From positions 1 to 6,456 of the forward strand of contig JAHQWY010000215.1 in NCBI GenBank assembly GCA_029856445.1: a stretch of DNA of 6,456 nucleotides. Direction: 5' to 3'. A model generated the notes under the pieces. That model had not been told where the DNA came from. It saw only the letters and a list, made by a program, of their open reading frames with translations, and did not search any database. This document shows, in pieces, positions 1 through 6,396 of this stretch. How positions within the stretch are numbered: the stretch's first letter is position 1; each line of letters begins with the position of its first letter. This DNA comes from Promethearchaeia archaeon (GTDB lineage Archaea; Asgardarchaeota; Lokiarchaeia; Sigyniarchaeales; SOKP01). Both the position numbers and the translations under genes were made by a program.

Positions 1-263
1 AATTTAATATTATATTTTTTTTCCAATTTCGATAAAAATTTATAAAAATAATCCCATGATTTGGGACGGATTTTTTTTAACTTTCTTCCAGTTTTATATA
101 TTAAATATTTTTGAATACCAATTTGGATGTTATTTTCAGAATAGCCTTTATTTCGTAAATGTAAGACATATTTAATGATTTCTTCAATATCTAAATCATT
201 ATTCCATGCAATTTCAAAAGTTTATTTACTAAAATCATTGATGCGATAACCTATGGAATGCAA
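1..263 (-). pseudogene. Partial, interrupted coding sequence of unknown function
   Basis: Reading the minus strand from just after the stop of the amidotransferase-like gene, one frame gives protein-like sequence to the window edge, but an in-frame TAA at 222-224 interrupts it. After the TAA, about 73 codons are open to position 1. They are rich in charged and aromatic residues (DLDIEEIIKYVLHLRNKGYS, then RPKSWDYFYKFL), which is unlikely by chance in such AT-rich DNA. Before the TAA, about 22 codons (HSIGYRINDFSK) continue the same frame, with a possible TTG start at 261-263. No ATG, GTG or TTG lies in frame for a long way after the TAA, so the downstream part has no good start of its own. 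I infer a broken gene, a sequencing error at the TAA (CAA would restore Gln), or a start codon I cannot see. I do not recognise the family. The gene continues beyond the left edge. Confidence 0.45.
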
Positions 264-285
264 GTTTTTAATTAGAAGATAGTTA

Positions 286-1032
286 TTAGATTATTTTGTT
301 CTTATGATAGGAACATAACCATATAAAATTTTCAATGATTTCCTGCCCAATCATCCTTGTTTTATTTGCTATTCGTTCATCAAATAAACCGTGATGGAAA
401 TAATAAGTATGGTGAGTCTCTGGATGGAATTGAAGTGCAAAAATTGGTTTGCTATTATGTTTCATATATTGAACCATATTATATCCGAGTGTTCTTGAAG
501 TACTAAGAATCTCGAAATTTTTTTGAATTTTACAGTCATTAGGAGAAACAAAATCAAGATGATGGACGTTCACAGGGATGTTTTTATGAGTTATTAATTC
601 ATCAGTTTTTTCAATTAAGATGAAAATGATCCTCCCTCCTAAACCAATAATTCTCATTCTAGATATTTGAGCTCCATATGCATAGGCTACTAAATGGAAT
701 CCAAAACACAATGCGAGGATAGGAACTTGACTATCATTTTGGATTAATTTTAATAATGGATTGAATTTCCTTTTTAATCTCTCATCATAATAAAAACCGG
801 ACACATCCAATTCAGAGCCTGATAAAATTATTCCTTGATAATCCTCTACTATGTTTAATTTAAATTGAGTAAAATGGATAGTTTTTAGGTCTACTTTGGC
901 TATACATTCTTTTATTATAGTTTCGATCCTTGATATTCGATCTGTAGGAAAACCTCGAGAATAATTGTCTATAAGAAGTATTTTATTTTGCTTGTCATTT
1001 TCGATTAATTTTTCTTCAACCATTTGGCTCAT
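286..1032 (-). CDS. Class I glutamine amidotransferase-like protein (possible gamma-glutamyl hydrolase)
   Basis: This 248-residue cytoplasmic protein has the class I glutamine amidotransferase fold. It opens with a beta strand (KILLIDNYSRG, about 17-27), followed by the IILSGSELDV strand-loop (68-77), the nucleophile elbow PILALCFGFHLVAYAYGA (104-121) with Cys109, and the QFHPE motif (201-205) with His203 and Glu205. The triad is therefore complete. The elbow is atypical: the family usually has G-x-C-x-G-x-Q, whereas here it is Ala107-x-Cys109-x-Gly111-x-His113. No synthase domain is fused, so it is either a free-standing amidotransferase subunit or a hydrolase like PuuD or folate gamma-glutamyl hydrolase, which share this fold and cut gamma-glutamyl amides. 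Its place next to a gamma-glutamyl ligase-like and a cyclotransferase-like gene favours a hydrolase, but that is inference. The ATG at 1032 lies 8 bases after the upstream stop, has a TAG directly before it in frame, and has no clear Shine-Dalgarno site; the ATG at 1023 is an alternative. Confidence 0.85.
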   Translation of the reverse strand: MSQMVEEKLIENDKQNKILLIDNYSRGFPTDRISRIETIIKECIAKVDLKTIHFTQFKLNIVEDYQGIILSGSELDVSGFYYDERLKRKFNPLLKLIQNDSQVPILALCFGFHLVAYAYGAQISRMRIIGLGGRIIFILIEKTDELITHKNIPVNVHHLDFVSPNDCKIQKNFEILSTSRTLGYNMVQYMKHNSKPIFALQFHPETHHTYYFHHGLFDERIANKTRMIGQEIIENFIWLCSYHKNKII

Positions 1033-1040
1033 CTAAACAC

Positions 1041-1388
1041 TTATGTAAATTTTTTAATTAATATTTCAGAAGGATAATAAGTAAACGTGTCTAATTCTAT
1101 TCCATTTTCCAGTACTACTTTTACCAGAATTCTATGGTAGAGTTCTCCTTCTCCCTCTATTATATCGATTTGAGAGATAAGAGAATGATCTAAACCAAAA
1201 TAAACTTCCCCCATAACCTTAAAAGAAAAGTCTCGAATAATAAATGGAAATCCTAATGAGGGAGGTGTTATTTTTCTATAATTATATAAAGTTGCTTTTT
1301 CATACTTTAATCCTCTAAGGATATAATTTCGACTCTGCCCATGTTGTAATGTTCCATAAACAAAAAGCTTGTAAAAATTATTTTTCAT
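1041..1388 (-). CDS. Gamma-glutamylcyclotransferase-fold protein (AIG2/GGCT-like)
   Basis: This small protein (115 residues from the preferred start) belongs to the GGCT/AIG2 family, which releases 5-oxoproline from gamma-glutamyl peptides or gamma-glutamyl amines. The N-terminal KLFVYGTLQHG contains the family's YGTL substrate-binding loop (about 11-14). The later stretch IDIIEGEGELYHRILVKV matches the family pattern D-x-x-E-G...Y-x-R, with Glu78 as the expected catalytic acid (residue numbers from the 1388 start). The length is usual for bacterial and archaeal YtfP-like members. Relatives include gamma-glutamylamine cyclotransferase and BtrG, which removes a gamma-glutamyl protecting group in butirosin synthesis, so the substrate cannot be told from sequence. 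The frame also opens at a GTG at 1400 and an ATG at 1394. I prefer the ATG at 1388 because GGTGA at 1401-1397 lies 8 bases before it and the family domain begins almost at once. It lies closely between its two neighbours and is probably co-transcribed. Confidence 0.85.
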   Translation of the reverse strand: MKNNFYKLFVYGTLQHGQSRNYILRGLKYEKATLYNYRKITPPSLGFPFIIRDFSFKVMGEVYFGLDHSLISQIDIIEGEGELYHRILVKVVLENGIELDTFTYYPSEILIKKFT

Positions 1389-1396
1389 TTCCATTT

Positions 1397-1401
1397 TCAC
1401 C
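1397..1401 (-). promoter_or_regulatory. Likely ribosome binding site deciding the GGCT-like start
   Basis: The minus strand reads AGGGTGAAAATGGAAATG across the possible starts. GGTGA matches the anti-Shine-Dalgarno complement AGGAGGTGAT and lies 8 bases before the ATG at 1388, but only 2 bases before the ATG at 1394, and it overlaps the GTG at 1400. This favours the start at 1388. Confidence 0.45.
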
Positions 1402-1420
1402 CTGACTGTCTTCTAAAAAG

Positions 1421-2884
1421 CTAACGAAAAAAATCACCAAACAATCTATCAAGTAAAGATTCTGATTCAGATTGCACTCTTAAAACATGATCATTTTCCT
1501 TTAATGGGATTTTGAGATTCTGAACAACAAGATTATTAATTACTCTTATTGCCGTGAAATTTGTTGCCATTCCATCTACTTCATCATAGTTAAAATTATA
1601 TTTTGCTTCTAAAGTTCCTCGAACTTGCGTACCGCTCGTAATTCTATAACGATTTCCTTTTCGATCAATTACAATTCTTGGATCTACAAATTCTACCATA
1701 ACATAAGTGTTACCTTGTTGTCTCAATTTCTCAATTTTTCTTGATTGATATTCAATATCAAGCTCTTTTTGAGCATTTTCTAATTGAAGTATTTTTGATG
1801 GTAGATTTTTTATCTTAATACCTAAATAGTCTTGATATTCTTCGGTTTCTTCGATCCAAGTTGATAGGCTGGTTTCTAATGATTCTTTTATCCCATTCCC
1901 TCTCTGAAAAACAGCTCTTGTTCCATTTGCAATGGCATTTTCAAGATTAATCATATGATAAGGATCTTGTAGAATTTCTCCTGTTTTTTGAAGTTTCATC
2001 GCATGCAAGGCCGAAACACAACAAAGATAAGCAATATCTATTAAATCTTCACTATCTAATTGTACATCAACCACTCTAACTTCTATTCTATTCCTAGAAG
2101 GTAATTCATCATTGTCGTCACTAATATTTGTAAACGGGCCTCTTGGGGTTATATCTACAAGACGTTCCCCTCGATTATTTGTAATAACCTTTTTTGAGAA
2201 CTCATCCTGTTCAAATCCAATTTTAAGTTTATATCTCATACGACCATAATATCGCATTGGAACCAATGTTGGACGATTTTCAGGAATTTCTATAACTGCA
2301 AATCCGTTTGATTTAAGAACACTACTGTTAGCACATCGATTACTAGCAATATTATTTAGATTTCCTTTAAAAATACGCGAATTTGCAGAAATTCCTATTA
2401 TTTCTGGAAGAAAATTCCACAGATAATTATAAACTACTTTCATTTCTTCAGGAGTCATCAACCCACCTTCTCTTTGAACAGAAACGTTAATATGAGTTCC
2501 AGAAATCGGATTTGGGTCACTTTGTATTGGATGTAGACTTTGAGCAAGAATTTTAACACCAAGTTGTTTTGCAGCCTCTGTTAATAATTTTCTTCCTTCT
2601 ATAACAGCTTGTAGTAAGGATTCTGGAGGGAGGGGAAGAGTTACATATTCTATTTGTGAAGGTGAAGGTTCAGCATCTAATCCTCGAATTTTTATTTGAA
2701 GTGAACTTAAAAAATTTTGATCTCTTTCAAGAATTTCTGCAGATTTTACCATTATATCATCAGCGGCTTTAGCTAAAGTACCATTTTTATTTATGATTAG
2801 AAATTCTTCCTCAATTCCACATAAAACTTGATAATCTTTATAGGGATCTTGGTCTAATTCGTTTGTTTTTTGGTGAAACCTCAT
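1421..2884 (-). CDS. GCS2-family carboxylate-amine ligase (glutamate-cysteine ligase-like) with C-terminal extension
   Basis: This 487-residue protein matches the GCS2/YbdK family, ATP-dependent ligases that join the gamma-carboxyl of glutamate to an amine; archaeal GshA of haloarchaea and YbdK are relatives. Motifs in order are CGIEEEFLI (22-30), EPSPSQIEYVT (72-82), GTHINVSV (129-136, the metal/ATP-site histidine motif), GISANSRIFKGN (164-175) and RNRIEVRVVDVQ (264-275). YbdK-type enzymes are usually near 370 residues; here a further 110 or so follow. These comprise a charged, probably helical stretch (about 355-390), a segment that looks strand-rich (about 393-465), and an acidic-to-amphipathic tail ESLLDRLFGDFFR. 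The extension is not one I recognise. The amine substrate is unknown; cysteine is possible but not shown. The gene is followed within about 30 bases by the cyclotransferase-like gene. ATG start at 2884 without a Shine-Dalgarno site; a TATA-like element about 20 bases upstream suggests a leaderless message. Confidence 0.85.
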   Translation of the reverse strand: MRFHQKTNELDQDPYKDYQVLCGIEEEFLIINKNGTLAKAADDIMVKSAEILERDQNFLSSLQIKIRGLDAEPSPSQIEYVTLPLPPESLLQAVIEGRKLLTEAAKQLGVKILAQSLHPIQSDPNPISGTHINVSVQREGGLMTPEEMKVVYNYLWNFLPEIIGISANSRIFKGNLNNIASNRCANSSVLKSNGFAVIEIPENRPTLVPMRYYGRMRYKLKIGFEQDEFSKKVITNNRGERLVDITPRGPFTNISDDNDELPSRNRIEVRVVDVQLDSEDLIDIAYLCCVSALHAMKLQKTGEILQDPYHMINLENAIANGTRAVFQRGNGIKESLETSLSTWIEETEEYQDYLGIKIKNLPSKILQLENAQKELDIEYQSRKIEKLRQQGNTYVMVEFVDPRIVIDRKGNRYRITSGTQVRGTLEAKYNFNYDEVDGMATNFTAIRVINNLVVQNLKIPLKENDHVLRVQSESESLLDRLFGDFFR

Positions 2885-2900
2885 AGATATTCAACTTAAA

Positions 2901-2910
2901 CTTATAAATT
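2901..2910 (-). promoter_or_regulatory. Possible archaeal TATA box for the gamma-glutamyl module
   Basis: The minus strand reads AATTTATAAG here, close to the archaeal box A consensus, some 20-25 bases before the ATG at 2884. With no Shine-Dalgarno site before that ATG, a leaderless transcript starting at or next to the start codon would fit. The surrounding DNA is so AT-rich that a chance match is quite possible. Confidence 0.28.
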
Positions 2911-2973
2911 TCTTGTGATATTAAAAAGAGATCGTATTAAAAAATTATCAAATAAACTATCAGGTCTGTTCAT
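2902..2973 (-). other. Tiny open frame or remnant resembling the GCS2 C-terminus
   Basis: A 23-codon frame with ATG at 2973 and TAA at 2904-2902 reads MNRPDSLFDNFLIRSLFN and five further residues. Its middle resembles the C-terminal tail of the neighbouring GCS2 protein (SLLDRLFGDFFR). At the DNA level, plus-strand 2939-2965 matches 1428-1454 at 22 of 27 positions without gaps. There is no ribosome binding site. It may be a leftover of a duplicated GCS2 3' end, a genuine micropeptide, or coincidence in AT-rich DNA. It begins 5 bases after the stop of the dehydratase-like gene. Confidence 0.2.
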
Positions 2974-2977
2974 TGAT

Positions 2978-4336
2978 TCAATTAAACATTTCCATGAAAG
3001 CTCCTAAACGAGTCTTGACTTGCTCAACATTTTCACCCATTTTGTTGAAATTTATAGCAATACTAGGTATTTCCAACTCCCGACGAAGCTTTTCTTTTAA
3101 CATTGTATAACAATTTGAAATCGAATGACATCCAAACACTTGGATAAATATAAGCCCATCAGCCTCAAAATTCCTAGCTAACCTAACGTAAGATTCTGTC
3201 AAGGTATTATTATCGCATCCTATACCAATTTGGTTAGCATTCATTAGAAACTGGGCATATGCTTCAATGGGATCCATTCTATTTGAGATTGGTATATCTT
3301 CTAAAAATTGTAATAGATCCCAATCTCCATATAATACTCTCCCTCCCAATTCATAAATTATATCATGAGTTTTTGGTTCCCAACCTCCAAACATTGGTGT
3401 GATAAGAATTTTGGGCATTTTAGATACATCCATACCAATTCCTTTTGTAATTCTCCCTTTCATTTCATTAAATAAAGATATGATATTATCTCTAAACCGT
3501 GTAGCACTAGAATTATAATCATGAAAACTGATATTTAATAAAGCAAGAATTTCACTAAAGGTTGCAGGATTACACGGATAAAAATCAGCGTTCCCTATTT
3601 CATATAATATTTGTTTATAAGATTGGTGAATTTGATTAACTGTACGAAAATGATCCCTTAAGGTATTGCTATTATAATTATAACTACTAATTTTTTCTAA
3701 TTCCTCTAATCCTTTAGTAATGTTATCAATAAAAAGCTCTAACGCATTTCCTATATTTCTGGGGGGAACTTCAATCCAAATTTGTTTAGAAGGGTTACCT
3801 ATTGCTTTTAATGATTCTAGATATTTATTCCATGCACTACAACGTATAGTATAATTCAAGTTTGCATCACAATTCTTCCCTTTTGAAACATTCATTCCAT
3901 AGAGTGATTTAACACCATAACAAAAATCAGTAGGGACTCCACATTCCTCACCATAATCATACATCTCATTATATTTAGCATTTATAGTACTAATAACATC
4001 TTCAATGATATTATCGACTGTTTGGCTTATATCTTTGATACCAAGATCTTTAACAAAGCCCAAAAAGTTGGTAACTCTATTCCAACCAAATATATTAGAT
4101 GCTGATCCTAAATACGTAAGATATTTGTGAATTTTAAATTCGTGCATTCTTATTGGAAAGACTGGAATTAAATCTGGAAACGCATAAACTAAATCGGAAA
4201 ATGGTAGACCAACAGAAATTAATTTCTTTTTCTCCCTAAACTTCTTTCTCTTTAAGTAATCTCTTCCCGTTAAGAAATTGTAAGCGATTCTCAACACAGA
4301 AGAAAATCTAATCAATTCATCAGCAACTAGACTCAT
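2978..4336 (-). CDS. Divergent HgdB/FldB-like iron-sulfur subunit (2-hydroxyacyl-CoA dehydratase/benzoyl-CoA reductase family)
   Basis: This 452-residue protein has the layout of the dehydratase alpha/beta subunits but is divergent. GLPFSDLVYAFPDLIPVFP (43-61) stands where the usual Pro-Glu-Glu...Gly-x-x-Pro segment lies. GVPTDFCYGVKSLYG (133-147) supplies Cys139. IRCSAWNKYLESL (164-176) supplies Cys166. The C-terminal half carries KILITPMFGG, ELGGRVLYGDWD (329-340) and GLIFIQVFGCHSISNCYTMLK (394-414) with Cys403 and Cys409. The family's closing signature appears as the degenerate QVKTRLGAFMEMF, in place of GQ-x-x-TR-x-EAF-x-E-M. Cys139, Cys166 and one of Cys403/409 are the likely cluster ligands; Cys132, 156, 255 and 374 are extra. 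By position it should partner the subunit encoded just upstream and be charged by the HgdC-like activator; whether it binds an acyl-CoA is unknown. An in-frame TAA lies just before the start, and GGTGAT precedes the ATG by 7 bases. The adjacent homologue and activator support the family call; the exact reaction is not known. Confidence 0.8.
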   Translation of the reverse strand: MSLVADELIRFSSVLRIAYNFLTGRDYLKRKKFREKKKLISVGLPFSDLVYAFPDLIPVFPIRMHEFKIHKYLTYLGSASNIFGWNRVTNFLGFVKDLGIKDISQTVDNIIEDVISTINAKYNEMYDYGEECGVPTDFCYGVKSLYGMNVSKGKNCDANLNYTIRCSAWNKYLESLKAIGNPSKQIWIEVPPRNIGNALELFIDNITKGLEELEKISSYNYNSNTLRDHFRTVNQIHQSYKQILYEIGNADFYPCNPATFSEILALLNISFHDYNSSATRFRDNIISLFNEMKGRITKGIGMDVSKMPKILITPMFGGWEPKTHDIIYELGGRVLYGDWDLLQFLEDIPISNRMDPIEAYAQFLMNANQIGIGCDNNTLTESYVRLARNFEADGLIFIQVFGCHSISNCYTMLKEKLRRELEIPSIAINFNKMGENVEQVKTRLGAFMEMFN

Positions 4337-4343
4337 TTTTTAC

Positions 4344-4349
4344 ATCACC
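4344..4349 (-). promoter_or_regulatory. Shine-Dalgarno site GGTGAT before the divergent subunit gene
   Basis: The minus strand reads GGTGATGTAAAAAATG; GGTGAT is a six-base match to the AGGAGGTGAT complement of the 16S 3' end, with 7 bases to the ATG at 4336. It is the clearest ribosome binding site in the window and, with the TAA just upstream in frame, fixes this start. Confidence 0.5.
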
Positions 4350-4396
4350 ATCATTTTTTACCTTGATTTTTTAAATTTTTTATATTGATTCACTTA

Positions 4397-5527
4397 TCAC
4401 ATCATTTCTAGGAATGCTTCTATTCTTGTGCTAAGTTGACCTCTATTAGCTCTTGAATAATCTCTTTCCAAATTTAAAACTTGTATTCCTTTCTCTTGTA
4501 ATCGATTTTTCAAATGAGATGACATTATTGACATATGGTCGCAAAATTTAATTATGTGGTTTATTACTCCTAATTTTTTACCAGTTCTGCTTTTGTAATT
4601 CTTTGAAAATTCTTCTATATGGGAGATTTTAGTTTCTAGAAAATTCGGTACAGAATGGTCTCCATGTATATTATTTTTAAATCGTTCTACCAACAGATTA
4701 ATAGGCTCATTTGAGGAATTTAAAACATTATCATCAAATATTTGTGAATAATAATTAAATCCAACCCAAGTATCGAAAAAAACTATATTACCACCACTTT
4801 CTTCTATTAAGTCATTTAAATAGTCATTAATAAAAATTGAACAACCTGTTAGTAAAATAGGTTTCGAGTTGTTTTTGGCCTGAGTGCTTTCTTGACTTTG
4901 AAGAATTTTTTCTAATTTTGGTAGATATTCAGGACCAAATAAAATTGCCTTTTGAAGTAATTCTAACTTTTTAGAGCCTGGAATGCTCAAATTACTTAAA
5001 TCTAATAATTTTTTCTTGAAATTATTATATTTTACAATACTATTCATTAAATCCTGATTTAGTATTTCAAACCCTTTTATTTTCTCAAGATTTTCTTTCA
5101 AATCAATTAACTCTAAGTAAAAGTATTTTAAACTATTATCAGTTTTAGTGTAAGAAACATAAAAGCTTAATTGAGGAATATCATAATATTTTGCAATTAT
5201 TTCTGATGCACAGATATCTGATACACAATGATTCGAGACTATAAAATAATCAACTAAATCTAGAAATTTATAATCGCTAGGTTTAATAGAAAAAGCACCA
5301 ATACATGATTGTGCGAATGAACAGGTTGAAGGAGGGAGGAAATCATGGCTAGCATCCATTAATTCATCATTTCCAGCAAATATCATCCTTAAAGGGATAA
5401 AACCAGCAGCATCAATTAATTCCTCAGGAATATTATCATGAGATATAAAACCGATAACTTTTTTACCTTCTTCTTTCTTTTCTTTAAGGAAAAGATAATA
5501 ATCTGATAGAAAATCTAAATCTTCCAT
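4397..5527 (-). CDS. HgdB/FldB-like iron-sulfur subunit of a 2-hydroxyacyl-CoA dehydratase/reductase-type enzyme
   Basis: This 376-residue protein is a typical HgdB/FldB family member of full length. KKVIGFISHDNIPEELIDAAGFIPLRM (about 22-48) is the family N-terminal signature. Cys69 in PPSTCSFAQS, Cys101 in VSNHCVSDIC and Cys329 in IIKFCDHM are at the positions of the three cluster-ligand cysteines. HLKNRLQEKGIQVLNLERDY and GQLSTRIEAFLEMM (363-376) form the C-terminal signature. Further cysteines at 75, 106 and 229 raise the question of a larger cluster. Such subunits receive one high-energy electron from an HgdC-type activator and use it for radical dehydration of 2-hydroxyacyl-CoA or reduction of aromatic or other stable bonds. 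It follows the activator gene by 89 bases and precedes its divergent partner by 60, so the three are probably one functional unit. ATG at 5527 has no visible Shine-Dalgarno site. Family confidence is high; substrate unknown. Confidence 0.92.
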   Translation of the reverse strand: MEDLDFLSDYYLFLKEKKEEGKKVIGFISHDNIPEELIDAAGFIPLRMIFAGNDELMDASHDFLPPSTCSFAQSCIGAFSIKPSDYKFLDLVDYFIVSNHCVSDICASEIIAKYYDIPQLSFYVSYTKTDNSLKYFYLELIDLKENLEKIKGFEILNQDLMNSIVKYNNFKKKLLDLSNLSIPGSKKLELLQKAILFGPEYLPKLEKILQSQESTQAKNNSKPILLTGCSIFINDYLNDLIEESGGNIVFFDTWVGFNYYSQIFDDNVLNSSNEPINLLVERFKNNIHGDHSVPNFLETKISHIEEFSKNYKSRTGKKLGVINHIIKFCDHMSIMSSHLKNRLQEKGIQVLNLERDYSRANRGQLSTRIEAFLEMM

Positions 5528-5616
5528 TTTTACAAATACGATAATTTTGAATTATTAAACAAAAAAGAGTTAATAGTTCATAAAATTTTTTGATATGGAA
5601 ATTAAGTAAAAACAGA

Positions 5617-6396
5617 CTAATTACCATTATGCTCTTGAGCAATTAAAGCTGCTCCAATTGCTCCTGTTAATTGAGGATGATTTGGGATTACTATTTCAAA
5701 TCCTAGTTCTTCCTCGAGGAATTTCTTAACAGCTATATTTTTAGCGACACCTCCACAGAAAACCAGTAAAGGTGCTACTCCTATACGTTTAGCCATACCT
5801 GCAACTCGCCTTGCAATGGATTTATGGATTCCCGCAGCGATGTCATGTTTCGAGGTACCTCGCGCAAATAAAGAAATAACCTCACTTTCAGCAAAAACCG
5901 TGCATGTAGAACTAATTGCTGAGGGTTTATTCGAATTTAATGCGAGATCCCCAATTTCTTCTATTGGAACTTCAAGTGCATGAGCCATAACTTCTAGAAA
6001 TCGGCCAGTTCCAGCTGCACATTTATCATTCATTTGAAAATCCATGACATTACCAGTTTTTTTGGATATAAGAATGGCCTTAGAATCTTGACCTCCAATA
6101 TCAATTACTGAGTGAACATCTGGAAAGAAAAATTGCGTACCTTTTGCGTGGGCGGTTATTTCGGTTACTCGGTCATCCGCTATATCAATAGTATTTCTAC
6201 CGTAGCCAGTACTCATCAAAAACACTTCATCTTTGTTTAAAGCGTTCTTTTTAAGTAATTCGTCAAATAAATTATGCCCTATTCTTTTAAAATCGTACGT
6301 AGATCTTTCAGTTCTGTGATCAATTAATTTTCCATCTTGAATGAGAGCAATTTTTGTTGCTAAAGAACCGATATCAATTCCTATGAATGTTTTCAA
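5617..6396 (-). CDS. HgdC-like ATPase activator of a 2-hydroxyacyl-CoA dehydratase-type enzyme (BadF/BcrA/HgdC family)
   Basis: This 259-residue protein is a complete HgdC-type activator, a homodimeric ASKHA-fold ATPase with one [4Fe-4S] cluster between the subunits. It couples ATP hydrolysis to low-potential electron transfer into its partner. Visible motifs are the phosphate-1 loop GIDIGSLATK (6-15), STGYGR (62-67), TEITAHAKG (78-86), phosphate-2 IDIGGQDSK (98-106), the cluster helix MNDKCAAGTGRFLEVMA (122-138) with Cys126, ISSTCTVFAESEVISL (161-176) with Cys165, the adenosine motif GGVAKN (215-220), and PQLTGAIGAAL (241-251). Cys126 and Cys165 correspond to the bridging-cluster ligands of known activators, and the length is normal. 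Translation starts at TTG (6396): a TAG lies in frame two codons upstream, no ATG occurs before codon 60, and the conserved GIDIGS motif requires this start. No Shine-Dalgarno site is evident. It is the first gene of the dehydratase set in view; anything upstream lies outside the window. Confidence 0.96.
   Translation of the reverse strand: MKTFIGIDIGSLATKIALIQDGKLIDHRTERSTYDFKRIGHNLFDELLKKNALNKDEVFLMSTGYGRNTIDIADDRVTEITAHAKGTQFFFPDVHSVIDIGGQDSKAILISKKTGNVMDFQMNDKCAAGTGRFLEVMAHALEVPIEEIGDLALNSNKPSAISSTCTVFAESEVISLFARGTSKHDIAAGIHKSIARRVAGMAKRIGVAPLLVFCGGVAKNIAVKKFLEEELGFEIVIPNHPQLTGAIGAALIAQEHNGN

Noticed and set aside
1389..1400. GTG at 1400 (or ATG at 1394) as the GGCT-like start
   Set aside because: The only plausible Shine-Dalgarno site overlaps or abuts these codons but is well spaced for the ATG at 1388; the extra residues lie outside the family domain.
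4367..4388. TATA-like AATATAAAAAATTT upstream of the divergent subunit gene as a promoter
   Set aside because: It is only a loose match to box A, in DNA made almost wholly of A and T, so I could not separate it from background.
5528..5616. T-rich tracts on the minus strand between the activator and the HgdB-like gene as a terminator
   Set aside because: The T runs are short and have no hairpin before them. Such tracts occur throughout this AT-rich DNA, and the genes on both sides belong to one functional set.
286..6396. Reassigned stop codons or pyrrolysine use, suggested by the interrupted frame at the left edge
   Set aside because: TAA, TGA and TAG all end intact genes here (for example TAA at 286-288, TGA at 4397-4399, TAG at 5617-5619), and the interrupting codon is TAA, not TAG.
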